A DNA stretch of 57,644 bases from Candidatus Dormiibacterota bacterium (GTDB lineage Bacteria > Chloroflexota > Dormibacteria > Aeolococcales > Aeolococcaceae). The stretch lies in NCBI GenBank assembly GCA_003153125.1, contig PLWW01000011.1, positions 20,414-78,057 on the forward strand, given 5' to 3'. Below are positions 15,822-24,490 of the stretch, in pieces (position 1 is the first letter of the stretch; every line of letters begins with the position of its first letter). The translations under genes and the position numbers were made by a program. Below the pieces are notes generated by a model. It was not told the DNA's origin, did not search any database, and saw only the letters and a program-made list of their open reading frames with translations.

Positions 15822-17131
15822 TCGGGCGCGCTCGCCGCCGCCTTCTGGGGGGCAACCTGGTGGTGCTCCTGGTCCTCACGTCGCTCATCGCCGCCGCCAT
15901 CGCCGCCGTCGCCGTTCAGCTCCTCGAGCAGGACACCCGTACCCGGCTCAGCCTCGACGCGCAGCGGGCGATCGCCGACCTCCGCGGGCGCGGTGACACG
16001 GACTTCGCCTCCGAGCACGGCGTCAGTGCCTCCGGCACCTTCTACATCATCTGGAACGCCGCCGGGCGCGCCACGCTCGATCCCGCGCGTGCGGCGGACA
16101 CGGCCCTGGCCGCCGACGCGGCGTCGGTCCTGGCCGGAGGGGGCGGACGCGTCGACCGGGTGACCACGTCCGGCGGATCGGTGCTCGTCGATTCGCGGCT
16201 GGTCGTGCTGTCAGGCGGGGTCCGCGAGGTCCTCCAGACGGCCACCAGCCTCGCCGCGGTCAACGCCGCGGACGGCCGCATCATCGCCGCCGCGCTGATC
16301 ACGTCGAGCGTCGGTGTTCTCTGTTGCATCGTCGCCGCCTTCTGGCTCACCCGGCGTGCCCTTGCACCGCTGACCGCGGCGCTGGAGCGGGAGCGGCGCC
16401 TGCTCGCTGACGCCTCTCACGAACTGCGCACGCCCCTCGCCCACGCGGCGGCGGCGCTCCAGGTGGTTCGCCGCCAACCGCTGCATCGCATCGCCGACGA
16501 GGACAACGTGCTCGAGGCCATGGCCGGCGAACTCGACCGGATGACCAGGCTCACCGACGACCTCCTGCGCCGTGCCCGCGGTGAAGCGCCCGGTGCGCGC
16601 CGCGAGACGATCGCTGTCGACGACCTGGTGCGACAGGTCGTGGAGGCGGCCCAGCCCCGGGCAGCGCAGCGCGGCCACCCACTGTCGGTCCGTGCCGGCG
16701 GGGCGGGCCACCTCGTGGGTGACCCGGATTCACTGCGTCAGGCCCTGCTCGCGATCCTCGACAATGCGCTGACGCACACGCCGGCCGGGACGGCGGTGGT
16801 TGTCGGCACCCACGCCGAGCGCGGCTTGTCGGTGATCGACGTCGCCGACTCGGGCGCCGGCATCCCCCCGGCGCAGAAGGCCGTCGCGCTCGAGCCGTTC
16901 GCGCGTCTCTCGGCGGGACGCGGCAGCGGCGGCTCCGGGCTCGGCCTCTCCGTGAGCCGGTCACTCGTCGAGGCGATGGGGGGATCCCTCCTCCTGCTCG
17001 ACAATGAGCCCGGGCTGCGCGTGCGCATCCGGCTGCGCAGGCAGGAGACGGGCCGGATGTCAGAGGAGCGTGGGCACGCCGACTCCGACGCCGATGACAG
17101 CGATGAGCCGGCGCATCGGCTGAGGGTGTGA
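15818..17131 (+). CDS. Membrane sensor histidine kinase
   Basis: A 437-residue sensor kinase, the partner of the preceding regulator. Helix 1 is about residues 12-34 and helix 2 about 148-170, enclosing an extracytoplasmic domain of about 110 residues. A short linker (RRALAPLTAALERE) stands where a full HAMP domain would be. The phospho-accepting His is H201 in ASHELRTPL. The ATPase domain shows the N box (LDNALTH), the DSGAGIP G1 box and GSGLGLSVSRSL. The GTG start overlaps the regulator stop codon. The stimulus is unknown; the divergent Rieske operon is the nearest candidate target. Confidence 0.92.
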   Translation: MIGRARRRLLGGNLVVLLVLTSLIAAAIAAVAVQLLEQDTRTRLSLDAQRAIADLRGRGDTDFASEHGVSASGTFYIIWNAAGRATLDPARAADTALAADAASVLAGGGGRVDRVTTSGGSVLVDSRLVVLSGGVREVLQTATSLAAVNAADGRIIAAALITSSVGVLCCIVAAFWLTRRALAPLTAALERERRLLADASHELRTPLAHAAAALQVVRRQPLHRIADEDNVLEAMAGELDRMTRLTDDLLRRARGEAPGARRETIAVDDLVRQVVEAAQPRAAQRGHPLSVRAGGAGHLVGDPDSLRQALLAILDNALTHTPAGTAVVVGTHAERGLSVIDVADSGAGIPPAQKAVALEPFARLSAGRGSGGSGLGLSVSRSLVEAMGGSLLLLDNEPGLRVRIRLRRQETGRMSEERGHADSDADDSDEPAHRLRV

Positions 17132-17141
17132 CGTCCGCCGG

Positions 17142-18071
17142 TCAATCCGTGCCGTTGCTGCCAAACGCGATCATGCGGTTGCGCAGCGTGCCCACTCCCT
17201 GCACCTCGGTCTCCATGATGTCGCCGGGACGGAGGTACTCCGGGGGTGTGCGTGCGAAGCCCACTCCCTCGGGAGTGCCCGTGGCGATGAGCATCCCCGG
17301 CAGAAGCGTCATGCCCATTGATAGCCACTCGATGAGGGAGTCGACAGGGTAGATCATGTCGCGCGTGTTGGCGTCCTGCTTCACCTCGCCGTTGACGAGG
17401 AGGCGCAGTTGCAATGAGGTGGGATCGGGGACCTCGTCGGCGGTCACCACCCACGGGCCGGACGGGCACGACGCGTCCAGGCTCTTGCCCTTGAACCACT
17501 GACCGCCCCAGCCGCGCTGCATGTCGCGCGCCGTGACGTCGTTGACCACCGTGTACCCGAACACGTGGTCGAGCGCGTCCTGCCGCTTGATGCTGCGGCC
17601 GGCCTGGCCGACGACCACCCCGAGCTCGACCTCCCAGTCGATGTTGACACTGACCGCGCTGTCGATGGGGATGTCGTCGTAGGGGCCGCTGATGGTCGTG
17701 ATCGCCTTGGTGAAGATGGTCGGCGGGCCCACCTTCTCGTCGAGGGCACGCGCCCCCTCCTCGGCGTGCTTCTGATAGTTGCGGCCGATGGCCAGCACGT
17801 TGCCCCGAGGCGGATCGAGGGGCGGCAGCACGGCGAGGTCGGCAAGTCTGCGCACCGCGGAGCCCTGCGTCGCGGCCGCCGACGACACCAGCTCGCGAAG
17901 ACGGTCGAGGCCCTGCGCGCCCGAGTCGACGACCGCGAGGATGTCGCGGGGAACGGACTCCGACCCGGACGAGCCGGCCAGCTCGGCGACGTCGACGACC
18001 TCGTCCGGCGCCCCCTCCCGTACGACCCCAAGGCGCCGTCCATCACCATGCCGGAACATCACCAATTTCAC
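17142..18071 (-). CDS. Fumarylacetoacetate hydrolase (FAH) family protein
   Basis: A 309-residue FAH-fold enzyme. The metal-binding acidic residues are in IDWEVELGVVVG, and VNDVTARDMQ, the QWFKGKSLDASCPSGPWVV segment and ATGTPEGVGFA are all family hallmarks. Members hydrolyse, decarboxylate or isomerise beta-diketo acids, often in aromatic-acid breakdown (for example 2-hydroxyhepta-dienedioate or fumarylpyruvate). It overlaps the LivF gene (stop/start overlap at 18068-18071), making it the last gene of the transporter operon, so its substrate is probably derived from the imported compound (inference). Confidence 0.9.
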   Translation of the reverse strand: MKLVMFRHGDGRRLGVVREGAPDEVVDVAELAGSSGSESVPRDILAVVDSGAQGLDRLRELVSSAAATQGSAVRRLADLAVLPPLDPPRGNVLAIGRNYQKHAEEGARALDEKVGPPTIFTKAITTISGPYDDIPIDSAVSVNIDWEVELGVVVGQAGRSIKRQDALDHVFGYTVVNDVTARDMQRGWGGQWFKGKSLDASCPSGPWVVTADEVPDPTSLQLRLLVNGEVKQDANTRDMIYPVDSLIEWLSMGMTLLPGMLIATGTPEGVGFARTPPEYLRPGDIMETEVQGVGTLRNRMIAFGSNGTD

Positions 18072-18859
18072 GCGATCTCAACCTCCGAACCACTGACCGG
18101 CGTCAAGCTGGTCGAGGCTCCCAAGAACAGTTCCTCGAAGTCTTGGCGCTCGAGGAGTTCGCCTGGCCGGCCCTCCAGCCGTGTCGCACCTGAGACCAGG
18201 ACGCTGGTCCACGCCGCAATGTCCAGCGCCGCCCGGGCGCGCTGCTCCACGAGCAGGACGGCCTTGCCGCGCGCTCCCAGCGCGCGCACGTGTTCGCCGA
18301 GGAGTGTGTCTGCCAGCTGCGGGGCCAGGTTGGCCGTGGGCTCATCGAGGATCACGACCCGGGGATCGAGCATCAGCACACGCCCGATGGCGAGCATCTT
18401 GCGTTCGCCGCCGCTGAGTTTGTCCGCGCGCCGCTTGAGCAGCGGCGCGAGCGCCGGGAAGACCTCGATGACGGCGTCGACCCGGCCCCGGATCGACGCC
18501 TGCGGGAGCAAGTAGCCGCCCATCTCGAGGTTCTCGAGCGCGGTCAGCGGTTCGAAGATGTCCTGCACCTGGGGCACGTAGCCGACCCCGCGCCGCGCCA
18601 GCTCTTCGGGGGAATGGTTGGTGACGTCGTTGCCCTCGAGCATGACCCGGCCGCTGCTCACCCGGAGGATGCCCACCAGCGTCTTGAGAAGGGTGCTCTT
18701 GCCGGCACCGTTGGGCCCGATGACGGCGACGATCTCGCCGGGACCGACCGCGATGGAGACACCGCGGACGACGGGCACGCCGCCATACCCGGAGGTGATG
18801 TCCTCCGCCCATAGCAACGGGGCCGGGCGGGCTGCGGGTGTCGCGGCGCTATCCGACAA
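18068..18859 (-). CDS. livF: Branched-chain amino-acid-type ABC transporter ATP-binding protein LivF
   Basis: A 263-residue ABC ATPase. Walker A is GPNGAGKST, the Q loop is in VPQVQDIF, the signature is LSGGERKML, Walker B is VVILDEPT, and the switch residue region is LLVEQR. YVPQ...IFEPLTALENLEMG is typical of LivF. It would pair with LivG on the cytoplasmic face of the LivH-LivM permease. Its start overlaps the end of livG by 11 bases and its stop overlaps the FAH gene start. Confidence 0.93.
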   Translation of the reverse strand: MSDSAATPAARPAPLLWAEDITSGYGGVPVVRGVSIAVGPGEIVAVIGPNGAGKSTLLKTLVGILRVSSGRVMLEGNDVTNHSPEELARRGVGYVPQVQDIFEPLTALENLEMGGYLLPQASIRGRVDAVIEVFPALAPLLKRRADKLSGGERKMLAIGRVLMLDPRVVILDEPTANLAPQLADTLLGEHVRALGARGKAVLLVEQRARAALDIAAWTSVLVSGATRLEGRPGELLERQDFEELFLGASTSLTPVSGSEVEIA

Positions 18860-19676
18860 GGTAGGCGTCCACGATCTCGCGCTGGCGGCGAAGCTCGATC
18901 ATCGATCCCTGGCCGATGACCTTGCCCTGGGCCATGACGATGACGGGGTTGCAGAGGCGCTCGATCATGTGCAGCTCGTGCTCGACGATGAGGATGGTCA
19001 GGCCGCCGTCACGCAGCCCCTCGAGGTACCTGGCAATCTCGCCGATGATCGATGGATGGACACCTGACATCGGCTCGTCGAGAAGCAGCAGCCGGGGCTG
19101 GAGCATGAGCGCGCGCATGATCTCGATGAGCCGCTTCTGGCCACCGCTGAGAGACCCTGCGTACTCAGACTCCTTGGCGGACAGGGAGAAGCGCGCCAGC
19201 AGTTCGCGAGCACGCGCGACCTCGCGGCGCTCGTCGGCGATCCAGTAGCGCCGTCCCAGCAGTGCCCCCCGCAGTGACTCGCCGCGGTGGTTGGGCGCCG
19301 CAACGAGCAGGTTCTCGAGGACGGTGAGCTCCGCGAACTCCGACGGGAGCTGAAAGGTGCGGATCATCCCGTGGCGGGCGCGACGCCAGGCAGGCCACTC
19401 AGTGATGTCCGTGCCGTCGAAGGTGACGGTGCCGCCGCTGGCGGGCAGCGTCCCGGCGAGGACGGCGAGTAGGGTGGACTTGCCGGCGCCGTTCGGGCCG
19501 ATCAGCCCGGTGATGCGACCCGGGAGGATATCGATGGAGACGCCGTCTACAGCGCGCATGCCTTCGAAATGACGCTCGACGTTGCGCACGGTCATCATCG
19601 GCTGCGGTGCCACACCAAGGCCGGTGCCGGTCGCCGGCGCCGAGCCGGCCGTGGGTTCGAGGGCGCTAGGAGACAC
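18849..19676 (-). CDS. livG: Branched-chain amino-acid-type ABC transporter ATP-binding protein LivG
   Basis: A 275-residue ABC ATPase with Walker A GPNGAGKST, the LivG-type segment HGMIRTFQLPSEFAELTVLEN, signature LSGGQKRLIE, Walker B LLLLDEPMSGVHP and the switch EHELHMIERLC. The insert between the Q loop and signature (a region covering RRYWIADERREVARARELL) is as in LivG. The GTG start overlaps the livM end by 11 bases. The first 28 residues are a non-conserved leader, so translation may start later. Confidence 0.92.
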   Translation of the reverse strand: MSPSALEPTAGSAPATGTGLGVAPQPMMTVRNVERHFEGMRAVDGVSIDILPGRITGLIGPNGAGKSTLLAVLAGTLPASGGTVTFDGTDITEWPAWRRARHGMIRTFQLPSEFAELTVLENLLVAAPNHRGESLRGALLGRRYWIADERREVARARELLARFSLSAKESEYAGSLSGGQKRLIEIMRALMLQPRLLLLDEPMSGVHPSIIGEIARYLEGLRDGGLTILIVEHELHMIERLCNPVIVMAQGKVIGQGSMIELRRQREIVDAYLVG

Positions 19677-20658
19677 CGGGTTCCTTGGTGAGGCGAGCGC
19701 CGACGACCGGAGTGGCGGCAGCGAAACGCCCCGGTTTCTCGGGGAGCACGCCCTTAGGACGGAACCAGAGGAAGCCGATGATCAGCAGACCGATGGCCAC
19801 CCATTGCAGTGCCGGGACCAGCCCGGGAGGGCCGAACTGGGGGAGGTACCGCGTGGCCTCCTCGAAACCCACTGGCACGAGCGCGGCCCCGAAGAGCGCT
19901 CCCCAGTTGTTGCCGCGACCGCCGACGATGACCGCCGCGAACAGGATGAGCGTTTCCGGGTAGAGCCATGTCGACGGAGCCCAGATCGTGATGAAGCCCA
20001 CCAGGATCGCCCCGCTCAGGCCGGCGATGACCCCGCCGACAACGAAGATGGTCATCTTCAGCACCACCGGGTTCTTACCCAAGGCGGTGACCGCGAGCTC
20101 GTGCTCGCGCATGGCCCGCAGCGTCCGGCCGTAGGGTGACTTGACGATGCGCTGAGACACAAAGAAGACCAGGGCGCAGCAGACGAACGTTACCGCCACG
20201 TAGGCCCACAGGTAGGTCGGTGAGTACGCGTTGAACCGGTCGGAGAGAGGCTGCGGCACGAGCGACAGCCCGGCGGCGCCGTTGAGGAACGGACGCGCGT
20301 TGGTGATCACGAGGTTGGCGATGACGGAGAGGACGAGCATGGCGATCGCCTGGTAGTCGACGCGGAGGTGGCGGAGAACCACGAGCCCGACGGGCACGGA
20401 GAGCACACCGCCGACGACGGCTGCCGCTATCCATGGGATGGGGAACGGCAGCTGCGCCCCGAACACGTAGTGCTGGAACCCACCGTTCTGCGAGTCGGGT
20501 GGCAGGGCGAGCACCGCCGCCGTGTAGGCACCGGCGGCCTGGAAGACGATGAAGCTGAAGTTGACGATGCCCGAGACCCCGAACTGGAGGTTGAGAGCGA
20601 GGCAGGCGATGATGTCGACCCCGGCGTACACGCCGAGCGTCGTCAGGTAATAGGTCAC
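19666..20658 (-). CDS. livM: Branched-chain amino-acid-type ABC transporter permease LivM
   Basis: A 330-residue hydrophobic protein with about eight to ten membrane helices. The start (LGVYAGVDIIACLALNLQFG, then GIVNFSF) and the permease loop VTALGKNPVVLKMTIFVVGGVIAGLSGAI correspond to LivM, including the EAA-like cytoplasmic loop that contacts the ATPases. The cytoplasmic C-terminal stretch FRPKGVL is also typical. It overlaps livH by 4 bases and livG by 11, consistent with a single transcript. Confidence 0.92.
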   Translation of the reverse strand: MTYYLTTLGVYAGVDIIACLALNLQFGVSGIVNFSFIVFQAAGAYTAAVLALPPDSQNGGFQHYVFGAQLPFPIPWIAAAVVGGVLSVPVGLVVLRHLRVDYQAIAMLVLSVIANLVITNARPFLNGAAGLSLVPQPLSDRFNAYSPTYLWAYVAVTFVCCALVFFVSQRIVKSPYGRTLRAMREHELAVTALGKNPVVLKMTIFVVGGVIAGLSGAILVGFITIWAPSTWLYPETLILFAAVIVGGRGNNWGALFGAALVPVGFEEATRYLPQFGPPGLVPALQWVAIGLLIIGFLWFRPKGVLPEKPGRFAAATPVVGARLTKEPGVS

Positions 20659-21539
20659 CCTGCCGCTGCCAGTGTGCCCCGCTTGGCGAGCAGACCCTGC
20701 GGCCTCAGCACCATCACGAGCACCAGGATCGCGAAGGCGGCCACCTCCTTGTACTCCGGGGAGAAGGCGGCGGCGCTGATCTCCGTGACCTCGCCGATCA
20801 ACAGCGCACCGATCATCGCTCCGTAGGGGTTGCCGGCGCCGCCCAGGACCGCGGCGGCGATGATGCTGATCAGGAAGCCGGCGCCACTGGCGACCGCGAA
20901 CGTGTCCGAGTTCATGCCGGCCACCGTCCCCGCGACACCGCAGAGAGCGCCGGTGATCAACCAGGCGGTGTCAATGACCCGGCGGGTGGGGATGCCACAG
21001 TTGCGGGCAAGCGTGGGGTTGGCGGAGGTGGCGCGCATCGCCTTGCCGAGCCGGGTGAGTTTCAGCAGCGAGTGGATGACCAGCATGAGGACGATCGCCA
21101 ATCCCATGATCGCGAGTTGGACGCCGGTGAGGGCGATCGACCCGGCGTGGAACGTCGGGCCCACGTTCTGGCGGTACGAGACGCTGTAGTAGCCCACGAT
21201 GGGCAGCAGCACGTTGGCGATCATCAGAGACGCGGCCAGCGAGATGATCACCATCCCGATCAGGGCTGTGCCTTTCTTCTGGAACGGTGCGTACAGCACG
21301 CGGTTGATCAGGTACGAGGACACCGACCCGAACACGGCGCCGCCCAGCAGCGAGACCCAGATGTTGATGCCCGCGTTGTTGAGGCCGTAGGACGCGTAGG
21401 CGGCTGCGATCATGACCTCGCCGTACGCCAGGTTGATCATGTTGCTGATCCCGAACTGCATGGTGAACCCGACCGCGGCGATGGCCAGCACCGAGGTGCT
21501 GACCAGGCCGAAGCCGAACGCGGCCAGGTACAAGCTCAC
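20655..21539 (-). CDS. livH: Branched-chain amino-acid-type ABC transporter permease LivH
   Basis: A 294-residue permease with about eight membrane helices. Family features are the AVGFTMQFGISNMINLAYGEVM N region, the cytoplasmic loop LTRLGKAMRATSANPTLARNCGI (EAA-like) and AAAVLGGAGNPYGAMIGAL followed by VLVMVLRPQGLL. It is the second gene of the transporter operon, 25 bases after the binding-protein gene, and dimerises with LivM in this transporter class. Confidence 0.92.
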   Translation of the reverse strand: MSLYLAAFGFGLVSTSVLAIAAVGFTMQFGISNMINLAYGEVMIAAAYASYGLNNAGINIWVSLLGGAVFGSVSSYLINRVLYAPFQKKGTALIGMVIISLAASLMIANVLLPIVGYYSVSYRQNVGPTFHAGSIALTGVQLAIMGLAIVLMLVIHSLLKLTRLGKAMRATSANPTLARNCGIPTRRVIDTAWLITGALCGVAGTVAGMNSDTFAVASGAGFLISIIAAAVLGGAGNPYGAMIGALLIGEVTEISAAAFSPEYKEVAAFAILVLVMVLRPQGLLAKRGTLAAAG

Positions 21540-21564
21540 CAGCAGTTCTCCCGGTCAGCCTCGG

Positions 21565-22890
21565 TCATCCACCGCCGGCGGCGATCACTGCCGCGGTCTG
21601 CGCTTCGGTCAGCGCGCCGTACTGCACCTCGTTGCCCTGGGCGTCGTACTTGACGAGGATGTAGCCCTGCTGCGAGTTGTTGTACTGGTTGTAGGACGTG
21701 GGACCACCGGCGCCGACCCACTTGATCGACTTGCCGCTGGCGAGCGCCGCGACCCCGGCAGCGTAGGTGTTGACCACGACGGCACCGCTGACCCCGTTGC
21801 CGATCTTGGCGATCTCGGGGTTGTAGACGGTCGGGTCGGTGCTCTTGGTCGCATCCATGGCGAGCGCCGTCTGCATGATGCCGTCATAGAGATGCAGGGT
21901 GGAGCCCGTCTCCTTGTACTTGATCGCGTCCGCGTTCTGCACGGCCGAGGCGGTCAGGTTGGCGAGGAAATCCTCGTACCCGGGGCCGCTGAAGCTGACA
22001 CCGAGGTCCACCGCCTGGAAGTACTTGAGCACGTCCGGTACGCCGATCGCCCCAGTCACCGCCGCGAACCAGACCGGGTCGATGGTCGCAGAGGTGCCCA
22101 TGAACGGGATCGACGAGCCGTTCAGTTGCTTGACCTCGGAGAGATACGTCGCGTCCGTCGAGCCCAGCGCCTCGGTGAAAATGGCATCGGGGTGGGTCGC
22201 CAGCATCGCGGTGACCTCCGTGCGGTACGACGACTGGCCGAGGGCGAGTGCCTGGTTGATCGTGACCGTTGCGCCCAGGTTCTGGAGAGCGTTCGTGGCG
22301 GGCTGCACGAATGCCTGGGAGCCGATGTCATTCCCGAAAACCAGGGCGATCCGCTTGTAGTGGTTGACGTCAAGCGCACTGCCGACGAGGGCGTATGCGT
22401 CGAACTCGTCCGGTGGCACGAGGCGGTGGAAGTACGTGAAGCTGGACTTGTTGAACTCGGACTGGCCGGTCATGCAGAACATGGGGACGTGAGCATGGTC
22501 GATGATCGGCACCACGCTCGACGCCTCGTCAGACGTGCAGCCGACGACTGCCATGAGGTTGGAGTTGCTGGCGATCATCTGCTGCGCGGCGGGGACGGCA
22601 TCCGCGGGCTCGCCGCGGGTGTCGAACTGCTGGCAGCTGACCTTGTGACCCATGATCCCGCCCGCCTTGTTGATGGCGAGCGACGCCGGGACGCACGCTG
22701 CGTAATAGCGAGGGCCGAGTGAAGCATCGGCGCCGGTGAACGGAGCAACGACGCCGACCAGGAGTGGCGAGCCGTTGCCACTGCTGCTGCTGCTGCTCGA
22801 TGGCGAGCTGCTCCCGCAGGCTGCGAGCACAAGCCCGAGCGCGGCGAGCGCCCCCAGGGACCTGGACCGACCATGGCTGCCTAGATGCAT
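21565..22890 (-). CDS. livK: ABC transporter substrate-binding lipoprotein (Leu/Ile/Val-binding family)
   Basis: A 441-residue periplasmic-binding-protein-type lipoprotein. The signal sequence ends in LVLAACGS, a lipobox with the lipidated Cys, followed by a low-complexity Ser linker. The mature part begins PLLVGVVAPFTG, and shows GGIMGHKV and the DAVPAAQQMIAS helix typical of the peripla_BP_6 family. Homologues bind amino acids, amides, urea or aromatic acids. ATG at 22890 is favoured, with GAGGAGAGGAG ending about 6 bases upstream; a GTG lies one codon earlier. It is the first gene of the operon and is divergent from a GntR regulator. Confidence 0.93.
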   Translation of the reverse strand: MHLGSHGRSRSLGALAALGLVLAACGSSSPSSSSSSSGNGSPLLVGVVAPFTGADASLGPRYYAACVPASLAINKAGGIMGHKVSCQQFDTRGEPADAVPAAQQMIASNSNLMAVVGCTSDEASSVVPIIDHAHVPMFCMTGQSEFNKSSFTYFHRLVPPDEFDAYALVGSALDVNHYKRIALVFGNDIGSQAFVQPATNALQNLGATVTINQALALGQSSYRTEVTAMLATHPDAIFTEALGSTDATYLSEVKQLNGSSIPFMGTSATIDPVWFAAVTGAIGVPDVLKYFQAVDLGVSFSGPGYEDFLANLTASAVQNADAIKYKETGSTLHLYDGIMQTALAMDATKSTDPTVYNPEIAKIGNGVSGAVVVNTYAAGVAALASGKSIKWVGAGGPTSYNQYNNSQQGYILVKYDAQGNEVQYGALTEAQTAAVIAAGGG

Positions 22891-22928
22891 CACGCTCTCC
22901 TCTCCTCGTCCAACGGCGGCGACGGCGC

Positions 22929-22940
22929 ATTGTGCACAAT
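22929..22940. promoter_or_regulatory. Probable operator for the GntR/FCD regulator
   Basis: ATTGTGCACAAT is a perfect 12-base palindrome in the gap between the divergent livK and GntR genes, 38 bases upstream of livK. TTGT-N2-ACAA is a known type of half-site arrangement for FCD-subfamily GntR regulators (established for the family). A second imperfect copy on the opposite reading, ATTGTCGATAC, lies about 20 bases away (22954-22964 region). Assignment to the neighbouring regulator is inference from position. Confidence 0.6.
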
Positions 22941-23008
22941 CCTGACCACAAAAGTATCGACAATTTCAAACTCGAAGAACGGCGAAGAAGGGGACGGTTC
23001 TGCCGACC

Positions 23009-23779
23009 ATGGCAGCAGCACATGCTCGCGACGACGGTTCCCAGGCCAACCGTCGTCGCGCGGACCATTCAGAGACATATCTGCGCCTGCGTGAGGCCAT
23101 CACCGGCGGCAGGTTCCAGCCCAACGAACGCCTCGTGGAGGCCCAGCTCGTCGACCTGCTCGGCGCGGGGAGAAGCTCGATTCGTGCCGCCCTCGTCCGT
23201 CTCGACCAGGAGGGCCTGGTGACGCGCCAGCCCAACCGGGGCGCGCGCGTCCGTTTGATCTCGGGGCGCGAGGCGGTCGAGATCGAACAGGTCCGCATCG
23301 CACTCGAGAAGATGCTGGCCAGGTCGGCGGCGGAGCACGTGACCGCGGACGACCTCGCCGACCTCGAGGCAACGGTGGTCGAGATGCACCGCCGCCTCGA
23401 GCAGGACGACCGTCTCGGGTACTCGGAGTTGAACTCGCGGTTCCACCAGCGCATCTGGAAGATGGCCGACAACGAGCTCGCAGCCTCCCTGCTGGCCACG
23501 CTCAAATCACAGAGCATCCGCGTCCAGTACCGAACCATCCTCCAGCCCGGCCGCGCCGACCAGTCGATGCGCGAACACGTTGCCATCCTCGCGGCGCTCA
23601 CCGCCGCCGACCCGGAGGCCACCGAGGCGGCGATGGCCGAGCACCTCAGTCACGTGGTCAGCACGCTCCGGCGCGCCATCGCCACCTCGCAGGTCAGGCT
23701 GCCCGGGGCGGCTGCGTCCGTGGCGCCGGAGGCGGTGACCTCGCCGCTCGCGGCCGGTGCCAACGTCGCGGGCGCGTAG
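23009..23779 (+). CDS. GntR-family (FCD subfamily) transcriptional regulator
   Basis: A 256-residue regulator. The N-terminal winged helix is seen in LREAITGGRFQPNERLVEAQ, then GRSSIRAALVRLDQEGLV and the wing RQPNRGARV. The C-terminal FCD ligand domain contains the acidic/His metal-binding pattern (ELNSRFHQRIW, then REHVAILAAL and AEHLSHV). Such proteins sense small organic acids. It is divergent from the Liv operon and shares with it an intergenic palindrome, so autoregulation and control of the transporter are likely. ATG 23009 gives the full domain plus a short N-terminal extension. Confidence 0.92.
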   Translation: MAAAHARDDGSQANRRRADHSETYLRLREAITGGRFQPNERLVEAQLVDLLGAGRSSIRAALVRLDQEGLVTRQPNRGARVRLISGREAVEIEQVRIALEKMLARSAAEHVTADDLADLEATVVEMHRRLEQDDRLGYSELNSRFHQRIWKMADNELAASLLATLKSQSIRVQYRTILQPGRADQSMREHVAILAALTAADPEATEAAMAEHLSHVVSTLRRAIATSQVRLPGAAASVAPEAVTSPLAAGANVAGA

Positions 23780-23792
23780 CCGCCGGCGGCGA

Positions 23793-24490
23793 TCAGGCGG
23801 GCGGGGTGCCGTCCACGTACTCAACGCCCAGGCTGACGGCGAGGTCGCGCAGGCCCTGTATGTCGGCGCTGAGCTCCCCCGTCGCCAGGCGCATCCGCAG
23901 GGCCGCCTCGGCGGCCAGCCGTTCGGTGACTCGTGCCAGCACGGCCGACGCCGAGGCGGCAGGCACGCAGACCACGCCGTCGTCGTCCGCGACGATCGCA
24001 TCACCGGGACTGACTGACTGGCCGGCACACACCACCGGGACGTTGACGCTGCCCGCGGCGACCTTCGAGGTGCCCTGGGCCGAGACCGCCCGCGACCAGA
24101 CGGGGAACTCCATCTCCCGCAACGCGGCGACGTCGCGAACCCCGCAGTCGACGATGGCGGCGACGACGCCGTGGGCACGAAGGGAGGTGGCCACGAGCTC
24201 GCCGAGCAGGCCGTCCTCGTTCTCCGCGGTCATGGCCACCACCAGCACGTCGCCGGCGCGGCACCCTCGACGGCGAGGTGGATCATGAGGTTGTCGCCCG
24301 GGCGGCAGAGCACGGTGACCGCGGTGCCTGAGACGGTGGCGCCGGGGTAGATCGGGCGCAGCCGGGGCAGGAACAGGCCGCTCCGCCCCTGCGCCTCGTG
24401 CACCGTGGCCGCCGCACCCGCCCCGAGCGCTGCGACCAGCGCCGGGTCGACGCGATCGTGGTTGCCCACCACCACGTTCCTGCCGGTCAT
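23793..24490 (-). pseudogene. RraA / 4-carboxy-4-hydroxy-2-oxoadipate aldolase family protein, frameshifted
   Basis: Two adjacent minus-strand frames together spell one complete family member of about 232 residues. The first (start 24490) carries ALGAGAAATVHEAQGRSG and GDNLMIHLAVEG; the second carries GDVLVVAMTAE, AIVDCGVRDVAAL (with the conserved R-D pair), FPVWSRAVSAQGT, GSVNVPVVCAGQ and PGDAIVADDDGVV. One base is missing from a short G run (C run on the plus strand) near 24264-24268. The spanned length (698 bases) is one short of a multiple of three. The family cleaves oxo-acid intermediates of aromatic breakdown. It could be a pseudogene or a sequencing error. Its ATG overlaps the stop of the upstream cyclase-ATPase gene. 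Confidence 0.85.

Noticed and set aside
22794..22815. CTG/GCT repeats near the lipoprotein start as a microsatellite
   Set aside because: They encode the low-complexity Ser linker after the lipobox, common in such proteins.
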